A stretch of DNA of 64,000 bases from Pseudomonadota bacterium (lineage in GTDB: Bacteria > Pseudomonadota > Gammaproteobacteria > Burkholderiales > SG8-39). Shown one piece after another: positions 45,859 to 55,368 of the stretch (the first letter of the stretch is position 1; each line of letters starts with the position of its first letter). The stretch spans positions 186,001-250,000 of the forward strand of contig CANGMI010000002.1 of NCBI GenBank assembly GCA_947455195.1, written 5' to 3'. The notes beneath the pieces are model-generated. The model saw nothing but the letters and a program-made list of their open reading frames with translations, did no database searches and was not told the origin of the DNA. Made by a program: the position numbers and the translations under genes.

Positions 45859-46434
45859 TTACCGGGGGGGCCAGACGCCGGCTTTCTCGAGCGTGATCAT
45901 GGTCTCGGTGGTGAATTCGGCCTTGGGCGCGTCGCCGCCAATCACGAACATGAGGATCGAATACTGGGTCGGATCGTTCTGGTCGTTGTTGACGTTCATG
46001 AAACGTCGCGACGCACCGGCCGGAAACGAGATGACGTCGAAAGGGCGCAGATCACTGTGCTCGACATCGCCCGCCTCGTTTTCCCAGCTGCATCGCCAGG
46101 TGCCCGTCATCGGAATGAAGGTTTCGTTGGTGTCATGGTTGTGCAGCATCGGGCCGTGACCCGGGAGCGCACGACAGTAGCCCAGGTTGAACCCCTCACG
46201 AATCTTGATCGCGGCGAGCCGCGAGGCATCGTCGCCGACGGGAGACGTGATGGCACCACCCTCATCGACCGGGGGCTGGAACCCGATGACGTTGTAGAGG
46301 ATGCGTTCGCTGCCTGGCATCTTGCTGTCGGGTAGTCCGCCATCGGATCCCACCAGACTGTCGAAGCGGGCCGTGCGTTTGTCCATTTCGGCGCGGGATA
46401 CTCCGCGACGCGGGAGGCTCTCCTGATAGGCCAT
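45859..46434 (-). CDS. cupin-domain protein
   Basis: GHGPMLHNHDTNETFIPMTGTWRCSWE and DVISFPAGASRRFMNVN cupin motifs. Confidence 0.8.
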   Translation of the reverse strand: MAYQESLPRRGVSRAEMDKRTARFDSLVGSDGGLPDSKMPGSERILYNVIGFQPPVDEGGAITSPVGDDASRLAAIKIREGFNLGYCRALPGHGPMLHNHDTNETFIPMTGTWRCSWENEAGDVEHSDLRPFDVISFPAGASRRFMNVNNDQNDPTQYSILMFVIGGDAPKAEFTTETMITLEKAGVWPPR

Positions 46435-46657
46435 GGCGCAATCCTCTGGGCGGGCGCGCTGTCGCGCCGTGTCGGGCCGCCCGAGCCCATGCTCGGTGGC
46501 AGGGCGCCATCATGGGCCAAGTGGGCCGGCTGGGGCAAGTCTGCGCGTGTGACAGCGCCCGGGGTGTCGGTTTGCGGGGTGCGTTGCCCGAGGGGCGGCT
46601 CGCGGCGTACCATGACCGATCGAGGCATCAGGCCTCCCAGGTGTTCGGAGACAGGAC

Positions 46658-47323
46658 ATGAAGCTGTACGGATTCTGGCGCTCGCTGGCGACCTTCCGCG
46701 TTCGCATCGCGCTCAACCTGAAGGGCATCGCTTTTGACGAGGTGTCGGTCGACCTCATGCAAGGCGAGCAGCGTGGCGAAGCCTATCGGCAGGTCAACTC
46801 ACAGGCGATGCTGCCCGCGCTCGACATGGGCGATGGGCCCGCGCTCTTCCAGTCGCTGGCGATTCTCGAATATCTCGATGAGACCTACCCGACACCCGCC
46901 CTGCTCCCCTCGAAACCCCGCGATCGCGCTCGCGTGCGCGGTCTTGCGTTGATTGCTGTCTGCGAGGCGCATCCGCTGGTCGTGCCAAGGGTGCGTGAAT
47001 ATCTGGAGAAGGATCTGCATCTGGCTGAGCCGGTGCGGGCCGAGTGGCTGCGCCACTGGATGGATTCTGCCAGCGCGGCACTGGAACTGCGTCTGGCCAG
47101 TGACCCGGAGACGGGGCGTTTCTGCCATGGCGACGTGCCGGGCATCGCCGATATCTGTGCCGTCGCTCACGTCGCGGGCTCGGGCTTGTTTGGCTGCGAT
47201 CTCACCCCCTACCCGATGCTGCGGCGTGTCGTGGCTGAATGCCTGACGATCGAAGCGTTCGCCAGTGCGCACCCGCTGCGACAACCGGGCGCACCTGCAC
47301 ATGTCGCAGGAGGGCGCTCATGA
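46658..47323 (+). CDS. maiA: maleylacetoacetate isomerase / zeta-class GST
   Basis: MKLYGFWRSLATFRVRIALNLKGIAFDEVSVDLMQGEQR...NSQAMLPALDMGDG; zeta-GST pattern. Confidence 0.85.
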   Translation: MKLYGFWRSLATFRVRIALNLKGIAFDEVSVDLMQGEQRGEAYRQVNSQAMLPALDMGDGPALFQSLAILEYLDETYPTPALLPSKPRDRARVRGLALIAVCEAHPLVVPRVREYLEKDLHLAEPVRAEWLRHWMDSASAALELRLASDPETGRFCHGDVPGIADICAVAHVAGSGLFGCDLTPYPMLRRVVAECLTIEAFASAHPLRQPGAPAHVAGGRS

Positions 47324-48303
47324 AGGCCGCCTGGTACGAGCGCAGTGGTGCAGCCCGCGATGTGCTGCGGGTTGGTGAACTGCCCGATCCGGTTCCGGGC
47401 CCGGGCGAGGTGAGGGTGCGCATCGCCACCTCGGGTATCAACCCGTCCGATGTGAAGCGGCGTGCAGCACTCACCGGCCCGCCGACCGAGCGGCGGGTGA
47501 TTCCCGATTCGGATGGCGCAGGGGTGATCGATGCAGCAGGGCCCGGGGTCGCGCTGCGCCAGGTCGGTGAGCGGGTCTACACCTACAACGCCCAGTGGCA
47601 GCGCCCCGATGGCACCAGCGCCGGGTACTGCGTATTGCCCGAGCATCTGGTCGCACCGCTTCATGACGAGAGCTTTGCGGCCGGTGCCTGCCTGGGCATA
47701 CCCGCCATGACTGCCCATCAGGCGGTCTTCTCCAACGGGGATGTGCGTGGACTCACCGTGCTCGTGACGGGGGGCGCAGGTGCCGTGGGGCACTATGCGG
47801 TGCAGTGGGCCCACTGGGGGGGGGCGCGCGTGATTGCCACCGTGAGTTCTGCCGCCAAGGCCGATCTGGCGCGGGCAGGCGGTGCCGACGCAGTCATCGA
47901 CTATCGGCAGGAGGATGTTGCCGAGCGGGTGCTTGAACTCACGGGGGGTGTCGGGGTCGACCGGGTGGTCGAAGTCGATTTCACCGCGAACGTGGCGCAG
48001 AACCTGAAGCTGGTCCGTCCCAACGGGGTGATCGCTGCGTATGCCTCGTCGGCGCGCGAATGCGTCCTGCCCTGGCAGGCCATGATGGTGCGGGGCATCG
48101 AGGTTGACGGGGTCTATGTCTACACGATGAAACCGGCCGAGCGCAACCGCGCGCTGGCCGATCTCGACGTGATGCTGCGTCGCCGCGGACTCATCCACAA
48201 CGTGGCGGCGCGTTTCCCGCTCGAAGACATCGTGGCTGCGCACGAATTGCAGGAGTCGGGCAAAGCGGTCGGCAACGTCATCATCGAGGTGCAGGGCGTT
48301 TGA
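47320..48303 (+). CDS. zinc-type/quinone oxidoreductase (MDR family NADPH:quinone reductase)
   Basis: MKAAWYERSGAARDVLRVGELPDPVPGPGEVRVRI; VLVTGGAGAVGHYAVQWA. ATGA overlap with maiA. Confidence 0.92.
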   Translation: MKAAWYERSGAARDVLRVGELPDPVPGPGEVRVRIATSGINPSDVKRRAALTGPPTERRVIPDSDGAGVIDAAGPGVALRQVGERVYTYNAQWQRPDGTSAGYCVLPEHLVAPLHDESFAAGACLGIPAMTAHQAVFSNGDVRGLTVLVTGGAGAVGHYAVQWAHWGGARVIATVSSAAKADLARAGGADAVIDYRQEDVAERVLELTGGVGVDRVVEVDFTANVAQNLKLVRPNGVIAAYASSARECVLPWQAMMVRGIEVDGVYVYTMKPAERNRALADLDVMLRRRGLIHNVAARFPLEDIVAAHELQESGKAVGNVIIEVQGV

Positions 48304-48482
48304 GTGCGGGCTGTAGCCGCAGTCGGGCTCGCCACCGCAACCGGAGGGGCGCAGGGTTTGTCCACCGCGCTGGTCGAGCCGGATGTTTGTCTCGGCCGTG
48401 ACCGGGCCGACGCCAGGGTCATCCTCGACACCGTTCCGGTCGTGTTCCGGGGTCCCGCGAGCGATGTACGCGACAATGACGC

Positions 48483-49703
48483 ATGGGTCAGTCACCATCT
48501 GGGGGTGACATGACATCCACCGTTCCTGCCGTTTGTCCGAGAGGTCTCGCTGACATGCTCTTTACCTGTGTGCCTGGTTGCATCGATCCTGCCCATCGAC
48601 ATGCCCGCTCGGGCACGAGTGCCGCTGCTCGCGTGGCTGGCAAGGCCCCGCTCACCGCTGTGCCGCGACGCAAGGGGGGACTTGCCCGCGTCGATATCCA
48701 CTGCCATTACTTCAACCCCGAGATCGGTGCCGAGGTGGCTTCGCTCGATCCGATGCGTCATGAGCCCTCGGCGATCTTTGCCAACGAGATCACGCGCAAG
48801 ACCAACCACGAGCAGACGCGCGACCGTGCGGCAAAACTCTCTGGCATCGACGTGCGCCTGCGCGACATGGACCGCATGGGCATCGACATCCAGGCGATTT
48901 CGCCAGCCCCTATCCAATACCACTACTGGGCCGAGCCCGGGTACGGCGCTGACCTCGCACGTCGGGTCAACGAGCGCATCGCTGGCATCGTGGCCGATCA
49001 TCCGGACCGCTTCGTCGGCCTCGGTACCGTCCCGCTGCAGAACGCCGAACTGGCGGTGGCCGAACTCGAACGTGCCGTCGACACGCTGGGCTTGCGCGGC
49101 ATCGAGATCTGTACCAACGTCAACGGACTCAATCTCACCGATCCGTCACTGGGTCTGGAGAAGTTCTTTCGTCGGGTGCAGGATCTGGGGGTGGTGCTCT
49201 TCATGCACCCCAATGGGTACACGCACGCCGACCGTCTCACCGAGCATTACTTCAACAACGTCATCGGCAATCCGCTCGAGTCGACCGTGGCGGTGAGCAG
49301 TCTCATTTTCGACGGGGTGCTCGAACGCAATCCGAAGTTGAAGATCGTGGTGGCGCATGGCGGAGGCTATGTCGGCCACTACTGGGCGCGCATGGATCAC
49401 GCCTGGCGCGCGCGTCCCGATTGCCGCACGCAGATCAAGCGCAAGCCCTCGTCTTACCTGAAGAAGTTCTACTTCGACACCATCACCTTCGACCCGGACA
49501 TGCTGCGCCACCTCATCACGAAGTGGGGTGCTGATCACGTGATGCTCGGCACCGACTATCCGTACGACATGGGCGAGACCGATCCGCTCGGTCTCATCGC
49601 GCAGGTGTCGCGACTGCCGCGTGACGAGCGCGAGGCGATCGAGGGTGGCAACGCGGTACGGCTGCTGCGCATCGGCAAGGCACCGCGTCGGCGCAAGGTC
49701 TGA
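48483..49703 (+). CDS. amidohydrolase (ACMSD-like metal-dependent hydrolase/decarboxylase); start uncertain
   Basis: VDIHCHYFNPEIG (HxH), KIVVAHGGGYVGHYWARMDHAW, MLGTDYPYDMGETDPLGLI. Confidence 0.88.
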   Translation: MGQSPSGGDMTSTVPAVCPRGLADMLFTCVPGCIDPAHRHARSGTSAAARVAGKAPLTAVPRRKGGLARVDIHCHYFNPEIGAEVASLDPMRHEPSAIFANEITRKTNHEQTRDRAAKLSGIDVRLRDMDRMGIDIQAISPAPIQYHYWAEPGYGADLARRVNERIAGIVADHPDRFVGLGTVPLQNAELAVAELERAVDTLGLRGIEICTNVNGLNLTDPSLGLEKFFRRVQDLGVVLFMHPNGYTHADRLTEHYFNNVIGNPLESTVAVSSLIFDGVLERNPKLKIVVAHGGGYVGHYWARMDHAWRARPDCRTQIKRKPSSYLKKFYFDTITFDPDMLRHLITKWGADHVMLGTDYPYDMGETDPLGLIAQVSRLPRDEREAIEGGNAVRLLRIGKAPRRRKV

Positions 49704-49762
49704 GTGCCGTAAACCATGAGACCGGGGGGGGCGTCGCACTGTCCGGCGAGCTGCACCGAGCG

Positions 49763-50746
49763 GTGGTGTGTGTGAACGCTGCAAGGGCCTTGAGGGTCTG
49801 TCTGGTGGCCCTGATCGGGCTGGTGGCATCGGCGGCCCACGCCGCAGAACCCGCTGCACGCTCGCTGCGCCTGTTGGTGGGTTTCGCCCCCGGCGGTGCG
49901 GCCGATGTGGTGGCGCGACTCATCGGGCCGCCACTGGCTGAGCGACTCGGGCAGTCGGTCATCATCGACAATCGCGCCGGCGCTGGCGGCGTGCTGGCCG
50001 CTGCGGCGCTCGCCCGTGCCGGCAGTGATGGCCAGACCTTGCTGCTCAGTTCGAGCGGGCCGCTCGTCGTGAGCCCGTACATCATGAACACCCTTGGCTA
50101 TGACGTTGCGCGCGACCTTCAAGCGGTGAGCCTTGCAGTTCGATTCACCAACGTGGTGGTGGTGCCTGCAGGCGCGCCGATGCAGACCCTGGCCGATTAC
50201 CTGCGCACGGCCCGCTCCCGGTCAGGTGGTCTCACCTTTGCCACATCGGGCGTTGGCTCTACCGGCCACCTGGCCGGAGAACTGCTGCGCCAGCGCGCCG
50301 GGGTGCCTCTGACGCACGTGGCCTACCGGGGTGGTGGGCCGGCCATGACGGATGTGCTCGGGGGCCAGGTCGACTCGATGATCGCGACCATCTCGACGGC
50401 GCTGCCGCATGTGCAATCGGGACGCTTGCGGGCGCTGGCGGTCACCAGCGCCCGCCGTGTCGCAGCGCTGCCCGGCGTGCCCACCGTCGATGAATCGGGC
50501 TTTGCCGGGTTCGATGCGACCAACTGGTTTGCCTTCCTGGTGTCGGCCGAGGTGCCCCTCGCGACCGCCCGAACCCTCAGTGCCGCCCTTGTCGATGTGC
50601 TCTCGGCGCCACCCGTGCGTGAAGGCCTGGCACATCACGGCATGGAGGCGTGGCCGACCAGCATGGCCGAAGCGCGTGCCTGGATCGACAGGGAGTCGCG
50701 CCAGTGGGCCCGCGTCGTGCGCGAGGCAGGCATTCGGGCTGAGTGA
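49763..50746 (+). CDS. Bug-family tripartite tricarboxylate transporter substrate-binding protein
   Basis: LRLLVGFAPGGAADVVARLIGPPLAERLGQSVIIDNRAGAGGVLAA. Confidence 0.92.
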   Translation: MVCVNAARALRVCLVALIGLVASAAHAAEPAARSLRLLVGFAPGGAADVVARLIGPPLAERLGQSVIIDNRAGAGGVLAAAALARAGSDGQTLLLSSSGPLVVSPYIMNTLGYDVARDLQAVSLAVRFTNVVVVPAGAPMQTLADYLRTARSRSGGLTFATSGVGSTGHLAGELLRQRAGVPLTHVAYRGGGPAMTDVLGGQVDSMIATISTALPHVQSGRLRALAVTSARRVAALPGVPTVDESGFAGFDATNWFAFLVSAEVPLATARTLSAALVDVLSAPPVREGLAHHGMEAWPTSMAEARAWIDRESRQWARVVREAGIRAE

Positions 50747-50775
50747 TCGGCCAGCGCCCTGGCGCGGTTGGCGAA

Positions 50776-51831
50776 TCACCCCAGCGCGCTCGCCGCCTCG
50801 ATCAGCGCCCTCACCGTATGCGGCTCGATGCCACGGGTGATGAACACGAGGCGCGTGCTGTGATCCTCGCCGGGCCAGGCCGCGAGCGGTGCCGGTGGGT
50901 GGAAGACATGCTGCACGCCTTGCACCACCACCGGGTCGCCCTCGACGTTGACGATGCCCTTCACGCGCAGGAGGTCGGGCCCGCGCAATGCGGTGAGGAG
51001 TTCCATGGCAGCGGTAAAGACAGGCCAGGTGAAGGGCGTATCGAAACGCAGCGAAAAGGTCTTGATCGACCGATCGTGAATGCCCCCCAGGCGCGATCCC
51101 AGGTAGGCGGGCGCTGACGGATCGCCTGTCCTTTCGCCGGTCTTGCTGCCCGTATCAATGCCAAGAAACCGGTCGACGGCGACCGCATCGCTGCGCGCGT
51201 TGCGAAGTCCCAGATCGAGCAGGAAGGCCGGCTCGACCGCACCCATCAGCACGTCGCGCTGGGCGGCGTTGGGGTTGAGTTGATGCAGTTCAGCGCGCAG
51301 TGCCTCGTGTTCGGCGGTGGCGGCCAGATCGGCTTTGGTGACCAGCAGTCGATCGGCAATCGCTACCTGCTTCACCGCTTCGGGCTGTCGCTCGAGGGTC
51401 GAGCGGCCGTGCACCGCATCGACCAGCGTCACGATGCCATCGAGCCTGAAGTGCGTGCCGATGAGGGTGTCGAGCGCGAAGAGTTGTACCACGGGCGCCG
51501 GGTCGGCGAGGCCGGTGGTTTCCACGATGACCCGGTCGAAATCGAAGACCGCGCCCGAGCGGCGCTGGGCAAAGAGTTCGCGCAGGGTTTCCTGCAGGTC
51601 GGTGCGTACCGAACAGCAGATGCAGCCATTGGCCAGCAGCGTCATGTTCTCGGTCTGCACGCTGACCAGATCGTGGTCGATGCCCACTTCACCCAGTTCG
51701 TTGATGACCACGGCCACCCGATTCATGCCCGGGTGGGTGAGCAGGTGCGCGAGGAGGGTGGTCTTGCCCGCACCCAGAAAGCCGGTGAGTACCGTGACCG
51801 GGATGCGCCCGGCCAGCGCGTCGCGCGGCAT
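50776..51831 (-). CDS. CobW/G3E-family GTPase metallochaperone
   Basis: Walker A VTVLTGFLGAGKTTLLAHLL, metal motif GCICCSVRTDL. Start ATG 51831 within ORF 50776..52242. Confidence 0.93.
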   Translation of the reverse strand: MPRDALAGRIPVTVLTGFLGAGKTTLLAHLLTHPGMNRVAVVINELGEVGIDHDLVSVQTENMTLLANGCICCSVRTDLQETLRELFAQRRSGAVFDFDRVIVETTGLADPAPVVQLFALDTLIGTHFRLDGIVTLVDAVHGRSTLERQPEAVKQVAIADRLLVTKADLAATAEHEALRAELHQLNPNAAQRDVLMGAVEPAFLLDLGLRNARSDAVAVDRFLGIDTGSKTGERTGDPSAPAYLGSRLGGIHDRSIKTFSLRFDTPFTWPVFTAAMELLTALRGPDLLRVKGIVNVEGDPVVVQGVQHVFHPPAPLAAWPGEDHSTRLVFITRGIEPHTVRALIEAASALG

Positions 51832-51833
51832 GG

Positions 51834-53087
51834 TCAGAGGTCGAGTTCCAGGCAGTAGAGACCGCCCACGAACCGATCGACCGCATAGACCACGCGCCGC
51901 TCGTCGACGAACACGTCGTTGAACTGGATGGCGCCCACCGGCGAGAGTTTCGGTGCGCCCGGCACGAAGTAGGCCACTTCCTGCGGCTGGAAGGGGTTGG
52001 TGAGATCGTAGGCGCGGATACCGGCATTGAAGAAGCTGCCGATGATGAGGTTGTCGGAGCGGAACGAAGTCTCGATCGGCAGGTTCTCGTGCAGGTTGTG
52101 GGCCCCGAAGCGCCCGCCGCGGCGGGCGAACGCGCCATGCGGTGGCGGCGGGAAGGTGCCGATCGGTACCGGGTTGGTCTCGACCCGGTTGTCGACCACC
52201 CAGACGAGCTTGGGCCAGTCGGCGCCGTCGTCCATGATGCACTCGTCACTCACGATGAGGAGATCGCGCTCGAAGAGCGGCAGCACCGTGTGGCAAAAGC
52301 CGTTGAAGGGCGGCGAGTAGCGCCACTGGCTCACCATCTTCGGCCGAGACATGTCGGCGATGTCCAGGACGATGGCACCGCCATCGATGTAGCCCACGTA
52401 GGCACGGTCGGGACGCTGCGGAAACACATTGGTGTTGTGGGCGCGAAATCCGGCGTCGAACTTGCCGGCGAGGCGGGATGGGGGTGGTGCGTCGTCGCCT
52501 TCGCGGGTCCCGGGCAACCACCAGCGCCCGACCTCGCGCGGTCGGGTGAGATCGCTCACGTCGACGATGCGGTAGAACTGATCATCGAGCGGATTGCGCG
52601 GCTGGAAGTCGGGCGCACCGCTGGACATGTGTACGGTCTTGCCATCGACGAACCAAAGCGCATGCACGCCGCGCGAGTGCGGGCCCGAGCAGTCGAAGTG
52701 CGAGATGAGGCGCGGGGTCTCGGGCACCGACACGTCGAACAGGTCGAAGCCTGCCGGCTTCAGGCCCACGGTGCTCGTCTGATAGGCCACGGCCATCACG
52801 TCACCCACCACGTCGAGCGAGTTCGAGCGCATCTTGGGGTGTGGCAATTCGGTCTGCACCACCATGCGCGGGTTGCGCGGGTCGGTGACATCGACGCCGG
52901 TGAAGTTCTTGGGCGCGCCTTCATGGGCGAGCCACAGGATGCGGCGGCCGTCGCGGGTCTTTTGCAGCGACATGCCTTCGCCCAGACCGCCGAAGCCACC
53001 CAGATCGTGGTGGCCAATGAGCCGCATGTTGAGCGAGAGGGTCTGGTCGGCGCGGGCGGCCGGGGTAGGGCTGGAGAAGGAGGCCAT
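51834..53087 (-). CDS. LVIVD-repeat-like beta-propeller protein
   Basis: Repeated DVTDPRNPRMV, DVSVPETPRLISHFD, DVSDLTRPREVGRW, DIADMSRPKMVSQW motifs. Confidence 0.8.
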   Translation of the reverse strand: MASFSSPTPAARADQTLSLNMRLIGHHDLGGFGGLGEGMSLQKTRDGRRILWLAHEGAPKNFTGVDVTDPRNPRMVVQTELPHPKMRSNSLDVVGDVMAVAYQTSTVGLKPAGFDLFDVSVPETPRLISHFDCSGPHSRGVHALWFVDGKTVHMSSGAPDFQPRNPLDDQFYRIVDVSDLTRPREVGRWWLPGTREGDDAPPPSRLAGKFDAGFRAHNTNVFPQRPDRAYVGYIDGGAIVLDIADMSRPKMVSQWRYSPPFNGFCHTVLPLFERDLLIVSDECIMDDGADWPKLVWVVDNRVETNPVPIGTFPPPPHGAFARRGGRFGAHNLHENLPIETSFRSDNLIIGSFFNAGIRAYDLTNPFQPQEVAYFVPGAPKLSPVGAIQFNDVFVDERRVVYAVDRFVGGLYCLELDL

Positions 53088-53171
53088 GGTCTACCGTGTT
53101 GTGGTAAGGTCAAAACACAATGATGAGAGGGTGGCCGTCAGGCTTCACCTCCGGTGGGGAGATCAACAGCG

Positions 53172-54263
53172 ATGCAAGAGCAACGCCTTCTGTCCGATTC
53201 TGATGCGGGTTCACCTGCCCTCTATCGTGCAGCAGCCACGTCATCAGCCGCGCGTCCCGCGTCATCGGGTCGGATGCTGCGGCGAAGTGCCCTCGCGGGC
53301 TTCGTCGCACTGCTTGCTCTGCCCGTGCTGACCGCGGCGCCGGCTGTTGCCCAGATGGGCAATGCATCATATCCCAGCCGCCCGGTGAAACTCGTCGCAA
53401 CCTATCCGCCCGGTGGCAGCTCCGACCTGATGGCTCGTATTCTCGCGCAGAAGCTCGCCGAGCTCTGGGGCCAGCAGGTCATCGTCGACAACCGGGCCGG
53501 TGCGGCCGGCTCGATCGGCATGGAATACGCAGCCCGCCAGCCGTCCGATGGCTACAGCTTCGTCATCGGCAATCTGGGGCCGGCCGCCGTCAATCCGCTG
53601 ATCTCTCGCCTCACCTACGATGTGGCGCGCGATTTTCTGCCGGTGTCGATGATCTGCACCGGGCCCAATATTCTGGTGGTGAACAGTGCCTCATCGATGA
53701 AGACCCTGCAGGACGTGCTTGCCGAGGCGCGTACGCGTCCGGGAACGCTCAACTTCGGCTCCGGCGGGGCTGGCAGTCTGGCCCATCTGGGCGGCGAGAT
53801 GCTCAAGCGCGAGGCGGGCATCGACATCACGCACGTGCCCTACAAGGGCGGCGTTCTGTCGGTCAACGATCTGCTGGCGGGGCAGGTGCAACTGGTTTTC
53901 TCCGATGCGCTGCCGGTCATGCAGCACATTCGTGCCGGTCGGTTGCGGGCCATCGGTACGACGGGTGCGCAACGCTCGCCGCTTGCGCCCGACATTCCGA
54001 CGTTTGCCGAGCAGGGCATGACCGGGCTGGTGGCAACCAACTGGTGGGGAGCCTTGCTGCCCGCGGGCACCCCATCGGTCATCGTCGATCGTCTGCATGA
54101 CGATCTGGTGCGTGCACTCGCCACCGCCGAGGTGCGCGAGAAGTTCGCGTTGCTTGGGGTCGAGGCTGTCTCGTCCACGCCCGACGCCTTCAAGGCCTTC
54201 ATGCAGGCAGAGACGATGCGGTACGCACGACTGGTGAAAGAGGCGGCGATCCGCGGCGAGTGA
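53172..54263 (+). CDS. Bug-family tripartite tricarboxylate transporter substrate-binding protein
   Basis: YPSRPVKLVATYPPGGSSDLMARILAQKLAELWGQQVIVDNRAGAAGSIG; HVPYKGG. ORF 53154..54263; possible start ATG 53172. Confidence 0.92.
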   Translation: MQEQRLLSDSDAGSPALYRAAATSSAARPASSGRMLRRSALAGFVALLALPVLTAAPAVAQMGNASYPSRPVKLVATYPPGGSSDLMARILAQKLAELWGQQVIVDNRAGAAGSIGMEYAARQPSDGYSFVIGNLGPAAVNPLISRLTYDVARDFLPVSMICTGPNILVVNSASSMKTLQDVLAEARTRPGTLNFGSGGAGSLAHLGGEMLKREAGIDITHVPYKGGVLSVNDLLAGQVQLVFSDALPVMQHIRAGRLRAIGTTGAQRSPLAPDIPTFAEQGMTGLVATNWWGALLPAGTPSVIVDRLHDDLVRALATAEVREKFALLGVEAVSSTPDAFKAFMQAETMRYARLVKEAAIRGE

Positions 54264-54279
54264 GTGCTGTCGCGAGGGA

Positions 54280-55368
54280 CTACTCGGCCTTCGCCCCGGC
54301 ACTTTTCACGACGGCCGCCATGCGGTCAAAGTCGGTCTTGAGGTAGGCGCCAAAGGCCTCCGGGCTCATGATGCGCGGCTCGATGCCCTGCTTGTTGAGC
54401 CTGTCGATCACCTCGGGCCGGCGCAGGAGTTTTTCGACTTCGCTGCTCAGTCGATCGATGGCAGCGCGCGGCATGCGTGCCGGCCCCAGAATGCCGAACC
54501 AGCTCTCGAATTCATAACCGGGCACGCTGGCGGCGATGGCGGGGCTGCCCGGGAAGAACCGGTTGGGCGTCGTGCTGGTGACCCCGATGACCCGGACCCG
54601 CCGATCGTTGATGAACGGCAGGCCGACGTTGTTGGTCACGACAAGCATGTCGGCACGGCCGGCCAGTACCTCGGTCATGGCTTCACCCATGCCCTTGGTC
54701 GGAATGGCCACGGCATCGACGCCGACCATGCCGAAGAGGTAGGCGGCCGACAGATGCCCGGCACTGCCCACCCCCGAGGTCGCGTAGTTCATGCGTCCCG
54801 GGTTGCTGCGTCCCCAGGCAACCATGTCGGCCACCGTCGTGAACGGGGCATCGCCGCGGGCAATCGCCACGTAGCTCGACATGCCGACCATGGCAACCGG
54901 TGTGAAGTCGGCCAGCGCATCGTAGTCGAGCTTGCGGTAAAGGCTCGCATTGATGTTGTGGCTGGCAGCGGCAAGGATGAGGGTGTAGCCGTCGGGTGCG
55001 GCACGAGCGACAATCGATGTGCCCAGCGTTCCGCCGGCGCCGCCGCGATTCTCGACCAGCACGTTCTGCCCGAGCGCGTCGCCCAGATCGGCATTGATGG
55101 CACGTGCAGCGGTGTCCTGCGCGCCACCGGCGGTGAACGGGATGATCAGCCGGATGGGTTTGATCGGCCAGGTGCTGGCACTCTGGGCGACGGCATCGCT
55201 GGCGGCGAGGGTCAGAGCGAGTGACGCCAGAGCCAGTGAGGCCAGAGCCAGCGACGCGAGGGGCGCCACGGCGATTGGTGCCAGGGCGACAGGACGCCGG
55301 GCGGCAGCCATCCGGGCTGCGATGGCCGAGCGAAGCGAGTGCCAGGGAGAGGGTTGACAGGCGGTCAT
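54280..55368 (-). CDS. Bug-family tripartite tricarboxylate transporter substrate-binding protein
   Basis: WPIKPIRLIIPFTAGGAQDTAARAINADLGDALGQNVLVENRGGAGGTLGTSIVARAAPDGYTL. Start ATG 55368. Confidence 0.92.
   Translation of the reverse strand: MTACQPSPWHSLRSAIAARMAAARRPVALAPIAVAPLASLALASLALASLALTLAASDAVAQSASTWPIKPIRLIIPFTAGGAQDTAARAINADLGDALGQNVLVENRGGAGGTLGTSIVARAAPDGYTLILAAASHNINASLYRKLDYDALADFTPVAMVGMSSYVAIARGDAPFTTVADMVAWGRSNPGRMNYATSGVGSAGHLSAAYLFGMVGVDAVAIPTKGMGEAMTEVLAGRADMLVVTNNVGLPFINDRRVRVIGVTSTTPNRFFPGSPAIAASVPGYEFESWFGILGPARMPRAAIDRLSSEVEKLLRRPEVIDRLNKQGIEPRIMSPEAFGAYLKTDFDRMAAVVKSAGAKAE
55210..55254 (-). repeat. 15-bp x3 in-frame tandem repeat encoding SLALA/SLALA/SLALT in a signal peptide
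   Basis: Read directly: ggccagagccagcga / cgccagagccagtga / ggtcagagcgagtga (plus strand). Confidence 0.8.

Noticed and set aside
48304-48513. 69-aa ORF between quinone reductase and amidohydrolase
   Set aside because: No motif, overlaps the uncertain start of the amidohydrolase; likely intergenic.
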